From the NCBI GenBank assembly GCA_014376805.1, contig JACMQU010000031.1, positions 1 through 64,000 on the forward strand: 64,000 nt of DNA, given 5' to 3'. Below, one piece after another: positions 1-8,957 of this stretch. How positions within the stretch are numbered: position 1 is the first letter of the stretch; each line of letters opens with the position of its first letter. Source of the stretch: Bacteroidia bacterium (GTDB lineage: Bacteria > Bacteroidota > Bacteroidia > UKL13-3). A model generated the notes under the pieces. It was not told the DNA's origin. It worked only from the letters and a program-made list of their open reading frames with translations, and searched no databases. The position numbers and the translations under genes were made by a program.

Positions 1-197
1 GTATCGGGATGTATGGTTTTGTATGCCGTGGCAAGCTCGCACAACATCGCTACCTTTACCGTATCATTACCTCTGTAATTAGCCAGTATGCCGGTAAGTC
101 TGTTTACTTTTTTCTGCTGAGCAGTGAGGCTAAAAGCGAATAAAAAAAATATAAACAGAATGCATACATAGTTAAATTTATATTTCAGTTTGATCAT
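1..197 (-). CDS. TPR-type signalling protein, N-terminal fragment
   Basis: This is the N-terminal 65 residues of a gene that runs off the left edge. It opens with a basic stretch and a hydrophobic signal segment ending in LTAQ, a typical signal-peptidase site in Bacteroidota. After that comes the pattern L..IL....GNDTVKVAMLCELA.AY....PD. In this phylum that pattern usually begins the tetratricopeptide sensor part of exported histidine kinases, adenylate cyclases or LuxR-type regulators. The output domain lies outside the window, so its class cannot be decided. The ATG at 195-197 is directly followed by the signal segment, which supports this start. Confidence 0.6.
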   Translation of the reverse strand, partial: MIKLKYKFNYVCILFIFFLFAFSLTAQQKKVNRLTGILANYRGNDTVKVAMLCELATAYKTIHPD

Positions 198-299
198 AAA
201 GGGCTCTTTGATACCTCTCAAATGTAAGAGTTATCCATTGGAAAACTACGAATGGTTTTTTATAGAAGATGCAGGATCAACTATTTTTAAAAAAGTAAT

Positions 300-375
300 G
301 GGCATTCCCTTCGGGCCGGGCTTTCCGCTGCAATCTTTTTTGTGAAAAACAAAAAAGGATTTCCGCTGCAATCCC
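300..375. repeat. Bacteroidota intergenic repeat with hairpin
   Basis: The 14-mer tttccgctgcaatc occurs at 322-335 and again at 360-373. Between the copies is a hairpin with arms ttttttgt (336-343) and acaaaaaa (349-356). On the minus strand the unit reads GATTGCAGCGGAAA. From memory, this kind of unit recurs in intergenic DNA of many Flavobacteriia and related genomes, often after genes. It could act as a bidirectional terminator or be a small repeated element; its mobility is not shown here. Confidence 0.6.
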
Positions 376-386
376 TAATGCGAAAA

Positions 387-587
387 TCAATAAGCGATCA
401 GTGTTAATGCTTTAAACGGATTTGTAATCCTGAATTCTCTAAGACACAATATTGTTACATCCTGAAGCACTTTTAATTGTACCGAATTCGGTATAATTAA
501 AATCGGGGATGACTTTTGATCAATCCGTATGGAAAAGAAATCATCATCTTTCTGTGAGATGATGGTCTTCCTTTTCCTTTCTACCAT
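387..587 (-). CDS. small hypothetical protein, 66 aa
   Basis: This ATG-started frame lies 73 bases downstream of the methylase gene and on the same strand. The product is basic at the N-terminus, has no membrane segment, and matches no family I recognise. Its position makes it a possible last member of the defence operon, or a remnant of an older gene. Nothing in the sequence proves that it is translated. The repeat at 300-375 follows directly and could end transcription here. Confidence 0.3.
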   Translation of the reverse strand: MVERKRKTIISQKDDDFFSIRIDQKSSPILIIPNSVQLKVLQDVTILCLREFRITNPFKALTLIAY

Positions 588-660
588 TATGTTTAATAAG
601 TGAAATCTTGATGACAGAATTTTTCAAAGACTTTTCTGATAAGCTAACACTTCTAGTATT

Positions 661-3600
661 TTATTGCTCATTTTTTTCTTGGCTCAATTCATTTCGCTTC
701 CTACCTTCAATGATGTTTACTTCTTCAATGCTTAACAGTTTGAGTAATGCTGCACTAATAGGATGCCCCGGGTCTGAAAGTTCTTTGTAAACCTTTTCTA
801 TTGTTTTCAAATTTTTTTCGTGCGGCCCTTCTTTCAATTCAGGTAAATTACTTAGGTATTTCAATACCTCTGCCCCTCCTGCTTTTATTTCTTCTGGCAA
901 ATACAATTCATAAACCATGGCGTCAATGAGGCGTTCAAAAAAACTTGAGTCAAGTCCATCGTCTTTTAGTGATAAAATGTAATCAACGATTAAATCAATT
1001 CTATTCTGAAAGTCTGTATATCGAATTGGTAATTGGTTAACTTGTGTTATTCTTATTTTAGGAAACAAATCAGTTTCACTTTTGAACCTTGATTGATAAT
1101 AGAATTGGAAAAGCGAACTATTTAATAACGCAGCTATGTATTTTGAGGAATACTTTTTGTCTCGCACTTTAATTGAATACAAACTTCTGTTACAATAGAG
1201 TTTTGCTTTTAAATATAAAACTGTTAAGTCGCTACCTTTTTCTCTTATCAAAATTCTTTCTCCTTTAAAGCAGTCCTCATTTTTTTTATAATCATTCTCT
1301 ATTTTCTTTGATATGTAACTAAATTTTTTAATTCCCCATTTGACTACATCAGAACCAGTAATAAATTTTACCTCTCCTTTTTCAGTTAATTGGTCTCTTC
1401 CAATTTCAAAGCCCCTCATTACATCACATATTTGAGAAAGTGCTTTTGAATTAGATTCTATTGATTTTATAATATCATTATTTGGAATGAAATTTTCGAA
1501 AGTCCAATCATTAGTTTTTTTATTTGATTTTGTTCCTATCAGAACTGCTGTAGGCATTTGAACATTTTCAAAAACCTTGTCTCCCTGAACTTCTAAAGCA
1601 ATAAGTTTAATATTTTGCTCTAAAAAAACTCGAAGAGATTCAAATTTTAATCCTTTAATAAATAATGAAGCTGTGATAAATGATAATGCACCATTAGGTT
1701 TTATAAGTCCTTTTATACTTTTTTCAAAGAAATATGCATATAAGTCACCACAATTAATGGTTGAATAACTCTTGTATTTAATTTGGTCTGTTTTAGACTC
1801 TACCTTATAAGGCGGATTCCCAATCACAATATCAAAACCTGTCGTCAATCCAAACATCCATTCAGGGTCAAACCAATTGGCAAAAGTATTTTGGTCATAA
1901 GGGTCAAAAGCCACAATCTGTTTGGCTACTGCGGTTTGCCATCCATCGCTTTCAAGCATTTTAGCAATTTCCTGTCTTAGCTTTTTATCTTGCTTCTGGT
2001 ATTGCAGTTTTTCTTTTCGGGTATTGGCTGTAAAGTATTTGTGTCGGAGTTCTTTTAACTCGGTTTCATTTTCTTCTATTTTGGGGTTACGCAAAAGTGT
2101 TTGTGCAGGTTTGTCTAAACCAATTAAAGTATTGGCAGCTACAAATTTTGTTTCCAGGTTAGGTAAACTTCTAATACCATAGTTTTCTTTAGTGGCTTGT
2201 TTGTTTTGATCAATAATCAATGAAATGAAGAAACGTAGTTTTGAAATTTGCACCGCAATCGGCTGAATGTCTATAACGTAAATACAGTTTTCAATTAAAT
2301 ACAATTTACGTCCGTAATCGCTTGCATTGTTTTCAAATACATCGTTTATCTCTGCCAGTCGTTTGCCTCTTTCTTCTTTATCGCCAATTTCAAAAGCTGC
2401 TTCTGTTTCCTCAATTGCCTTTTGCCTTTGCAAAGCTTTCCAATGTATATTTTCTGGGTCAAGCTTTTGCAACAAATGTACCATTTTGTGTAAAATACCC
2501 ATTGGGTAAGCACCCGAACCACAGGCAGGGTCAAGAATTTTACTGTTGTTTATTGCCTCTGTTAATTCTTTAATATCTAATAGATTTGTAAATGGCTGAA
2601 TATTTTCATAACTAAATAGCTGCCTTAAGTTTTTTTCAAACGAATCCTCTTTCACTTTCCATCTGTTTGGTTTTACTGAGGCTTCTAATTTTAATTGGCC
2701 TTTTCTAGCTTTATTGCCAAACATATCTGTTTGTTTATCCCCTAGTTTTAGTTTTTCGATAGGTTCAGATAAAATGGTTTGTTTTAAATATTCTATCAGA
2801 GATTCGTCCACCATATAGTTTACAATCTCTCTTGGCGTATAAAAGCTACCGGTTTGTTTTCTTGCAGTGGTTTGTGTTTCGGGGTTGTAACTGGCTAACA
2901 AGTTTTCAAAAACTTTACCTAATAGTTCAGGGTCGAGGGCAATTTCTTCTTCTATTGGTGTATTTTCTGCAACGGTAAATTTGTAGCTCTCTAAAATGTC
3001 AACAAGCCCTTTAACTTTTTTAACAATTGGCCTTTTTGCGCTTGGGTCGTAGTCTTCGGTCAGGTCAACTTCTCTCTCTTCACCAAAAAAAATATAATCA
3101 GGCACGCTTGCTTGTTTATCTGGGTTGCGGCTAAAGCCATCAACATAAATAATTTTACCGGCATCATTAGGCTTATCTAAACAATCAAACAATCCCCCAT
3201 TTAGAAACGGAACATTTTTAAACAACTGCATAGCTTCCTTTTCTGAAATGTTGAAAAGGTTTGTATAGCGAAATAAATTTTTCACACCGTATTCTTCCTG
3301 GTTGATATTAATGTCGCCTTCCTTAGCAAATTTGCGTTCATCCATTTTTTGGTTGAGTGTTCCAAAAAACAAGTTCTGCAAAATGGCATGGTAATAGTTT
3401 TGCGATTTTTTATTCTTGTTAAAGTCTTTCAGTATTTTATTTAAGTATGTGCTATCGAATAACTCAAATGGCACAAGAGATTTTTCTTTGATGAACCAAA
3501 TAAAAACAACCCTTGTAATTAAACGAATAAGGTTTGTGGCATTCCTAACCTCTTTCTTTTTTTCGAGGTCGTCTGGAAACGAAACATTTTTCATTGCCCA

Positions 3601-4266
3601 GAAGTACCAATTTGCCAAATCCTGAAAAAACTTTTTGTTGAGTATGTTTACATCCAATACCTGCAACCAATGTTGATGCAATTGGTCGAAGTAATTTACG
3701 CCAACCGGTTTAACCAAGTCTAATAAAATACGTTGATGGCCAGCGTGAGTGGTTTCTGAATGTATATCGCGAAGAATAATCACCTTGCCGGCCTTTTCCC
3801 CTTGCCGCCAGTTTTGTTTGTATTTAAAGCGTTCGCTGATAGCTATTGAAAAGCAAACTTCCTTTCCTGTCTTATATTTCAGCACCAGTGCTACCGGCAT
3901 TTTCTGACTGATGCGGTTGAAGGTTCTTGTAAGATCTGATATTTCAGTTCGCGAAGGATGTTTACCAAGTTCTAAGGCAAAAAGCATTAAACCGTCATAA
4001 TTTTTGTCTCCTTGCTGCAATGCTTCCTTGTAAGAATAATTTACATCAAACATTCCCGTGGCTTGAAAAACAGTATTGTAAATGATTCCAATGAAGTAGG
4101 TTTTGCCAATGGTTTTAAACGTATCGTTGTCTTTGAAATGTTGTTTTAACAAATCTTTTACAGGTAAAGGTTCGGCTGTATTTGAATTGAGTTTTATACC
4201 CAATTGCTGAAATAAATTGGTGGCTGCATCAAACAGATTGGTTGTATTGAAAAAGGATAGATTCAT
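661..4266 (-). CDS. Eco57I-like adenine methylase / restriction enzyme
   Basis: The protein has 1201 residues and looks full length. The methylase core carries the SAM-binding motif DPACGSGAYPMG near residue 577 and the catalytic motif NPPY near residue 813, the arrangement of N6-adenine methylases of the Eco57I/PglX type. The N-terminal 450 residues form a long helical part seen in large single-chain R-M and BREX/DISARM-type methylases. The region after NPPY probably contains the target recognition domain. The gene starts 4 bases after the KilA-N gene and about 840 bases after the helicase gene, so the three appear co-transcribed. A nuclease motif is not obvious to me, so restriction activity is inferred from size and family. 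Unlike its two partners it shows no lesion. Confidence 0.85.
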   Translation of the reverse strand: MNLSFFNTTNLFDAATNLFQQLGIKLNSNTAEPLPVKDLLKQHFKDNDTFKTIGKTYFIGIIYNTVFQATGMFDVNYSYKEALQQGDKNYDGLMLFALELGKHPSRTEISDLTRTFNRISQKMPVALVLKYKTGKEVCFSIAISERFKYKQNWRQGEKAGKVIILRDIHSETTHAGHQRILLDLVKPVGVNYFDQLHQHWLQVLDVNILNKKFFQDLANWYFWAMKNVSFPDDLEKKKEVRNATNLIRLITRVVFIWFIKEKSLVPFELFDSTYLNKILKDFNKNKKSQNYYHAILQNLFFGTLNQKMDERKFAKEGDININQEEYGVKNLFRYTNLFNISEKEAMQLFKNVPFLNGGLFDCLDKPNDAGKIIYVDGFSRNPDKQASVPDYIFFGEEREVDLTEDYDPSAKRPIVKKVKGLVDILESYKFTVAENTPIEEEIALDPELLGKVFENLLASYNPETQTTARKQTGSFYTPREIVNYMVDESLIEYLKQTILSEPIEKLKLGDKQTDMFGNKARKGQLKLEASVKPNRWKVKEDSFEKNLRQLFSYENIQPFTNLLDIKELTEAINNSKILDPACGSGAYPMGILHKMVHLLQKLDPENIHWKALQRQKAIEETEAAFEIGDKEERGKRLAEINDVFENNASDYGRKLYLIENCIYVIDIQPIAVQISKLRFFISLIIDQNKQATKENYGIRSLPNLETKFVAANTLIGLDKPAQTLLRNPKIEENETELKELRHKYFTANTRKEKLQYQKQDKKLRQEIAKMLESDGWQTAVAKQIVAFDPYDQNTFANWFDPEWMFGLTTGFDIVIGNPPYKVESKTDQIKYKSYSTINCGDLYAYFFEKSIKGLIKPNGALSFITASLFIKGLKFESLRVFLEQNIKLIALEVQGDKVFENVQMPTAVLIGTKSNKKTNDWTFENFIPNNDIIKSIESNSKALSQICDVMRGFEIGRDQLTEKGEVKFITGSDVVKWGIKKFSYISKKIENDYKKNEDCFKGERILIREKGSDLTVLYLKAKLYCNRSLYSIKVRDKKYSSKYIAALLNSSLFQFYYQSRFKSETDLFPKIRITQVNQLPIRYTDFQNRIDLIVDYILSLKDDGLDSSFFERLIDAMVYELYLPEEIKAGGAEVLKYLSNLPELKEGPHEKNLKTIEKVYKELSDPGHPISAALLKLLSIEEVNIIEGRKRNELSQEKNEQ

Positions 4267-4270
4267 TTAT

Positions 4271-5095
4271 TTATCTTAGTTTTTTAAGGCTATAATTATT
4301 CACCAATGATTTCATTTGGGTGATGGCAATCTTATTGAGTTTAACTAATCTTTCCGATTGAGGCAGTCCATGTTGTATGAGCATGGCATTGATGCTTTCC
4401 AAATTGCTTAATACAACCAATTGTTCAATGCTTGCTTCGTCCCTAATATTGCCTTCTGCTTTTGGGCTTACATCTCTCCATTGCTTAGCCGTTGTGCCAA
4501 ATAATGCCATATTTAGCAAATCAGCTTCGCTAGCATACACAAAACTAACTTGTTGTTTATTTAATTCTTTCGGAATTAAATTTTCTTTTATGGCATCTGT
4601 GTGAATGTGATAATTTATTTTCGCTAATGTTCGTTGCAAATTCCAGTCAAGTTTTAAACGATCGTTCTCATCGGCTTTCAGGCGTTGAAATTCTTTAATA
4701 ATATAGAGTTTAAATTCAATCGAAATCCAGGATGCAAACTCAAATGCAATGTCCTTATGTGCAAACGTTCCGCCGTACCGTCTGGATTTTGAGATTAATC
4801 CGATGGCATTGGTGCTTTCTATCCACTTTTTAGGAGTCATTACGAAACTATTTAAACCGGCTTGTTTTCTAAACCCGTCGAATTCGACGGGTTTAAAATC
4901 CGGGTTATACATTTGCTCCCAAAAGCCTAACAGTTAAATCGTATTGCGGTTGCGAAGCCAGTTTTTAATAATGTCGTCAGTATTGGAAGAATCTTTACAT
5001 CGGGCTATATCGGTAAGGGAAATGTAATCGTTTATTGCTCCTTGAAAAACCGTTATTTCCGTGCCTTTAACATTAATAGTTTTTTTCGCCGCCAT
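4271..5095 (-). pseudogene. KilA-N domain protein interrupted by a stop codon
   Basis: The frame starts with ATG at 5095 and reads 53 codons (MAAKKTINVKGTEITVF..., then DYISLTDIA and NWLRNRNTI). It meets TAA at 4934-4936 and continues in the same frame as LLGFWEQ, FDGFRKQAGLNSFV and SKSRRYGGTFAHKDIAFEFA to 4271. Together these parts form one KilA-N DNA-binding protein of about 274 residues. Family members, as I recall them, have Glu where the stop stands, so one G-to-T change (GAA to TAA) explains it. The ATG at 4912 could give a 213-residue product lacking the first half of the KilA-N fold. KilA-N proteins of this type commonly sit inside R-M and defence operons. Eight bases separate it from the helicase and four from the methylase. 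Confidence 0.85.
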
Positions 5096-5103
5096 ACTTG
5101 TTT

Positions 5104-7066
5104 TTAATTATTAGAAATCACAAACCAATTGATTAAATCAAAATTATCACTCTTAAATTTATCTTCCAATTTCTTTTGTTCGGGTGATATTTTATTGGCT
5201 GTAACATCGCCTGTAAACAAGTCCTGGATTTGATTAACTGCAACCGGTGTTGTTTGTGATATTACCCAATTAGCAACCGCAGCAGCCAATTTATCTAAAA
5301 CGGGTTGCTCGCCTTTGTCGATGTTTTTGGGAACATATCGGGCTTCCAATTTGTGGTTGCGAAGTAAGGTCAATATTTCCTGATTGTTATTTAAAACTAA
5401 CTTTCGCTTTTTCCCATCTTCAATGCTTTGATGGAGCAAATGGATCTCTTCATAAACATGGTCTATGACCTCATCGGGTCTTTTCGGATAACCCAAAACC
5501 GCCACAATGCTTTCGGGCATTGATTTCAATTTTGAATTAGGGCTGAATTTAAAACCTGTGAAAACTCCATTTGGTATTTTCTTAAAAAATTCTTCGTTCT
5601 TTTTGAAGAACTCAAACAATTCTTGCTACAATTAAAGCATCCGTGAGTTTTTCAAACTTCTGTGGAAGCATACTAATAAAGTCGGCAATTTTCCTGTCCT
5701 CTTTATCAGACCATTCGTTAAAATCCTTCTGTGCTGTTTTGAAAATATTTTCAAGTCTGTCGATTTCAAAATCTGTTTCTTTAAAACCATTATCCTGTCC
5801 TTTGGTCATTAACTTAAACTGATTCCGGATATCCATTAACTTGTTATTGATTGGAGTCGCTGAAAGGTGTAAAACCTTTACGTCGCGTAAAGTTTTTTCA
5901 GGCATCAAAACATTGTCAACAAAGAATTTGTATCGGGAAGATTTGTCATTTCGTAAATTGTGGCTCTCATCAATTACCAACAGTAGTTTTTGTTTGCGTT
6001 GGAGTTTGGAAAGTGGAAAATCAGGATAATTATTGCTGAGTCTTTCATCTTGAAAGTCGGTGTGGTTTCTCACATAGTATTCAATTTCGTCTTTCTCAAA
6101 CCTTGAACCACTGTGCGATTGATATTGCTCCCAATTGATTCGAAGTTTTTTAGGACAAAATAAAACAACGGTATATCCTTTTATTTCAAAATACTTCATC
6201 ACCGCTAATGCAGTCCAGATTTTACCTAAACCAACTGCATCAGCTAAAATTGCTCCATTAAATTTTTGAAGCATTTTAATCAAACTGATTGCTCCTTTTT
6301 GTTGGTAAGAGAAAAGTGTTTTGTAAATAATAGTTTCTTCTAAATGAGCAATTTCGCGCTTGAATTCCGCGTCACCGGAAAGTTCAAGTAAATCATCTTT
6401 AAAAAGCTCGTAAAGTACTTTGTAATATAGGTCGTAAGGTGTGTATTCTTTGAACAGATTCTTGATTAATTCAATGATGTGTTGCTTTACTTCAACTTTG
6501 GTCTTATCAGGAAGTTCATATTTATCTAGTGCAACATTATCCCATTGTTGCCTGAACCATTTTTTTAATTCCTTATAATCATTATTGTCCCCTGTTGATG
6601 CCGTGTTTAATTCAATGTTGCTGCTTTCTTTTATGCCGAGGCCCGCGTCAGTTAAATTTGAACTTCCAATGATGTGAAAGTTCTTGCGTGAATCCTTGTC
6701 GTTGTAAATATATGTTTTTGCGTGACAAAAATTTCTTTGAATTGACTTTACTAACACCTTTTCTTGTTGAAGAAACTCAACTGCCTTATATGCTGCAGAA
6801 CTCAAAGAGAGTGTTCCTTTAATACTGTTATTGCCGTTAAGCAAATCGATTACTTTATTTAACTGTGCTTCATCCTGCATTAAGTTGCCTAAAATTAGCC
6901 TGAATTTTTCAGCTTGGTTAATATCGTCATTCATTAATGCCAAAGCATTCACAGAAAAGAAACCCGTCACAAGGTCAAGTCCTCCGCTTTCAGTGTAATT
7001 TTTTATGAATTCAAATACTTTGAAGTGATCGTTGTCCTCTGTTTTGGTTTTATTATCTAAAAGCAT
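5104..7066 (-). pseudogene. PLD-nuclease/SNF2-like helicase with internal deletion
   Basis: The first frame (7066 to 5612, 484 aa) has a phospholipase D-like part with HAKTYIYND near residue 112 and GSSNLT near 135. It continues into a superfamily 2 ATPase lobe with GLGKI near 283, the Walker B motif IDESH near 367 and motif III SATPINN near 400. It then ends abruptly at ALIVARIV-stop. A second frame resumes within a few bases as ELFEFFKKNEEFF and PNGVFTGFKF and runs 171 residues to 5104; it looks like the C-terminus of the same kind of protein. The expected second helicase lobe (motifs IV-VI) is absent, so several hundred residues seem deleted with loss of frame near 5620-5627. The Walker A motif also has Ile where Thr is expected. 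A motor function is therefore unlikely; the PLD part could still be made. Confidence 0.8.
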
Positions 7067-7637
7067 TAATTATATCTATAATGATGTGAATATCGTAATT
7101 TATATCCAATGAAGTGTAGGCAAAAAGTGGGTTTTTTCTATTTACACAGAATGGATCAAAGTATTGTCAAAACCAATAGAGCCGGCCTGAGAGTTCATCC
7201 AATGGCAATAACTTATTTCATCCATAATAATTCATGATTGTTTGGTGTAGGTGGATATGTTGCATTTATTTAGGCTTTGTAAAATCAAACATACACTGTT
7301 TTCAAACAATACATTAATAAATGCATTAATTGAACAAATTTTTAAACCAATACAATTTTAGTGAATAGTCCATTCAGAATGTTTAGAGGTCAGACAATTT
7401 GCATTAATCGTTATGAGAATGATTGTAGATGTTTAATAAAATTTACGCACCCAATTAAATTATTTTACTGGCTTCATTTATATAGCAGTTTTACAATTTT
7501 AATGAAGTATCATAAATTTTGTTTGATTTTGTGCAGGTTGATCTATACTCATCATGTGATGTTAACTTCAATAACTATTTTAAATATCACAATTTAAAAA
7601 AGGTAAATTTATTTAAAAATCAGGTATTTTGCATACC
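7067..7637. other. AT-rich intergenic region, no gene seen
   Basis: This 570-base gap lies between the divergently oriented defence operon and the esterase gene. Only short frames without family resemblance or coding character occur in it. It should hold the promoters of both neighbours, but I cannot place them with confidence. No repeats or RNA gene are evident. Confidence 0.5.
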
Positions 7638-8342
7638 ATGATTTTAAGAATAATTACTTTTCTTTTTACGTTACATTCATTAAATGCACAAAGTTTGCAA
7701 ACAGACCTTTCACTGAAATACCTGAGTAGGGAACCTATTGTGAAATCGACACACACCCCTATCCTACTCTTGCTGCATGGACTGGGCAGTAATGAAAATG
7801 ATTTGATTGCATTGGCTTCACATTTACCGAAACAAATGCAGATTGTGTCGGTACAGGCACCTATCACTTTATCACAGAATTCATTTGCCTGGTTTCATGT
7901 TGATCTTTCCAGAGGCACACCTATATACAAAGGCATTGAAGCTGAAAAGAGCAGGACTTTATTATTAACTTTTATTGAAGAGCTAAAACATAAATATAAG
8001 ACCAATGAAATATACCTGATTGGTTTTAGTCAGGGTGCTATTTTAAGTTTCAGTGTAGCATTAACGCATCCCGAAAAAGTAAACGGGGTTGTAGCATTAA
8101 GTGGCAGAATACTCCCTGATATACAACCTCAATTAGCTACTCCTGTGCGATTAAAAAAACTCAGACTATTTATTGGTCATGGTGTAAATGACCATGTACT
8201 GCCTTTGGATAACGCCAAAGCTACTTATAACTTTTGTAAAGAGGCTGATGTTAGTTTTACTTATAAAGAATATCCTATAGGGCATGAAATATCAGAGAAC
8301 GAATTAAAAGATATTTTAGATTGGTTCGAAAGTTTAAAATAA
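7638..8342 (+). CDS. secreted carboxylesterase/phospholipase family hydrolase
   Basis: This is an alpha/beta hydrolase of the carboxylesterase/lysophospholipase (Abhydrolase_2) family, about 234 residues. Visible family marks are LLLLHGLGSNENDL (oxyanion region), GFSQGA with the nucleophile Ser, GVNDHVLP with the acid Asp, and GHEIS with the catalytic His. The N-terminus MILRIITFLFTLHSLNAQ is a signal peptide, so the enzyme is probably periplasmic. I chose ATG 7638 rather than TTG 7629 because the signal peptide begins there. It likely hydrolyses short-chain or lysophospholipid esters; the substrate is unknown. It stands alone, in opposite orientation to the defence operon. Confidence 0.85.
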   Translation: MILRIITFLFTLHSLNAQSLQTDLSLKYLSREPIVKSTHTPILLLLHGLGSNENDLIALASHLPKQMQIVSVQAPITLSQNSFAWFHVDLSRGTPIYKGIEAEKSRTLLLTFIEELKHKYKTNEIYLIGFSQGAILSFSVALTHPEKVNGVVALSGRILPDIQPQLATPVRLKKLRLFIGHGVNDHVLPLDNAKATYNFCKEADVSFTYKEYPIGHEISENELKDILDWFESLK

Positions 8343-8528
8343 CATCAAATATTATTTGTTCTGTATGTTGTAACATCATGCTTGAGCGTCAGGATAATTT
8401 AACGATTTATGTTATTGTTTCACCTGTGAGAATAAAGGAATTCTGAACGTTTAGATATAATCCGGATAGTTTTTAAACATTCTAAAATAACAACTTCAGA
8501 CATTCCAAAACTTCAAAATATACTATGT

Positions 8529-8568
8529 AACTAATTTTTTAGTTGTATAACTAAAAAATTAGTTATAC
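8529..8568. promoter_or_regulatory. BlaI-type tandem operator
   Basis: There are two 16-bp dyads, AACTAATTTTTTAGTT at 8529-8544 and AACTAAAAAATTAGTT at 8549-8564, which are reverse complements of each other. The second extends to a perfect inverted repeat with 10-bp arms (GTATAACTAA / TTAGTTATAC) at 8545-8568. The pair covers the promoter just before the BlaI-family gene, as expected for autorepression by BlaI/MecI-type dimers. Confidence 0.8.
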
Positions 8569-8573
8569 ATTTG
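8543..8573 (+). promoter_or_regulatory. Bacteroidota promoter of the blaI-like operon
   Basis: A -33 TTG at 8543-8545 is separated by 20 bases from a perfect -7 box TACATTTG (TAnnTTTG) at 8566-8573. Transcription should start at or within a few bases of the ATG at 8578, giving a leaderless or nearly leaderless mRNA. The operator dyads overlap both boxes. Confidence 0.75.
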
Positions 8574-8577
8574 ATTC

Positions 8578-8952
8578 ATGAAAGAATTAACCAGGGCGGA
8601 AGAACAAGTGATGCAAATTTTATGGAAGCTGGAGAAAGCGTTTGTAAAAGATGTAGTAGAAAGCTTTAATGAACCCAAACCTGCATATAATACTGTATCT
8701 ACAATTATCCGCATTCTTGAAAAGAAAGGGTTTGTAAGTTATGAAGCATTTGGAAAAACTCATCAATATTATCCTTTATTAAAGAAAGAACAATATTCAA
8801 AGCAACAGTTAGGCAGCATTGTTACTGATTATTTTGAAGGCTCTTTCACCAAAATGCTTTCCTTTTTTACGAGCAACAAAAAGCTCTCACTCAAAGAAAT
8901 TGAGGAAGCCGGTAAATTGCTGAAAAAACTTAAATCTAACACTAAAAAATAA
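8578..8952 (+). CDS. BlaI/MecI/CopY-family transcriptional repressor
   Basis: The 124-residue protein is a winged-helix repressor of the BlaI/MecI family: LTRAEEQVMQILWKLEKAF, then PAYNTVSTIIRILEKKGFV (recognition helix and wing), followed by a C-terminal dimerisation region. Family members repress their own operon and are cleaved or inactivated through the neighbouring M56 (BlaR1-like) membrane peptidase after an envelope signal. The M56 gene begins five bases downstream, and a double dyad covers the promoter, so the classical circuit applies. Because the M56 gene is frameshifted, derepression may be broken. No beta-lactamase gene is adjacent, so the regulated function is unknown. Confidence 0.9.
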   Translation: MKELTRAEEQVMQILWKLEKAFVKDVVESFNEPKPAYNTVSTIIRILEKKGFVSYEAFGKTHQYYPLLKKEQYSKQQLGSIVTDYFEGSFTKMLSFFTSNKKLSLKEIEEAGKLLKKLKSNTKK

Positions 8953-8957
8953 AGAAT

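Noticed and set aside
5104..5619. independent 171-residue gene
   Set aside because: It has only a TTG at the deletion join, and its content looks like the C-terminus of the helicase, so it is treated as part of the pseudogene.
7361..7597. 78-codon frame in the gap before the esterase
   Set aside because: AT-rich, no recognisable content and no promoter or family support.
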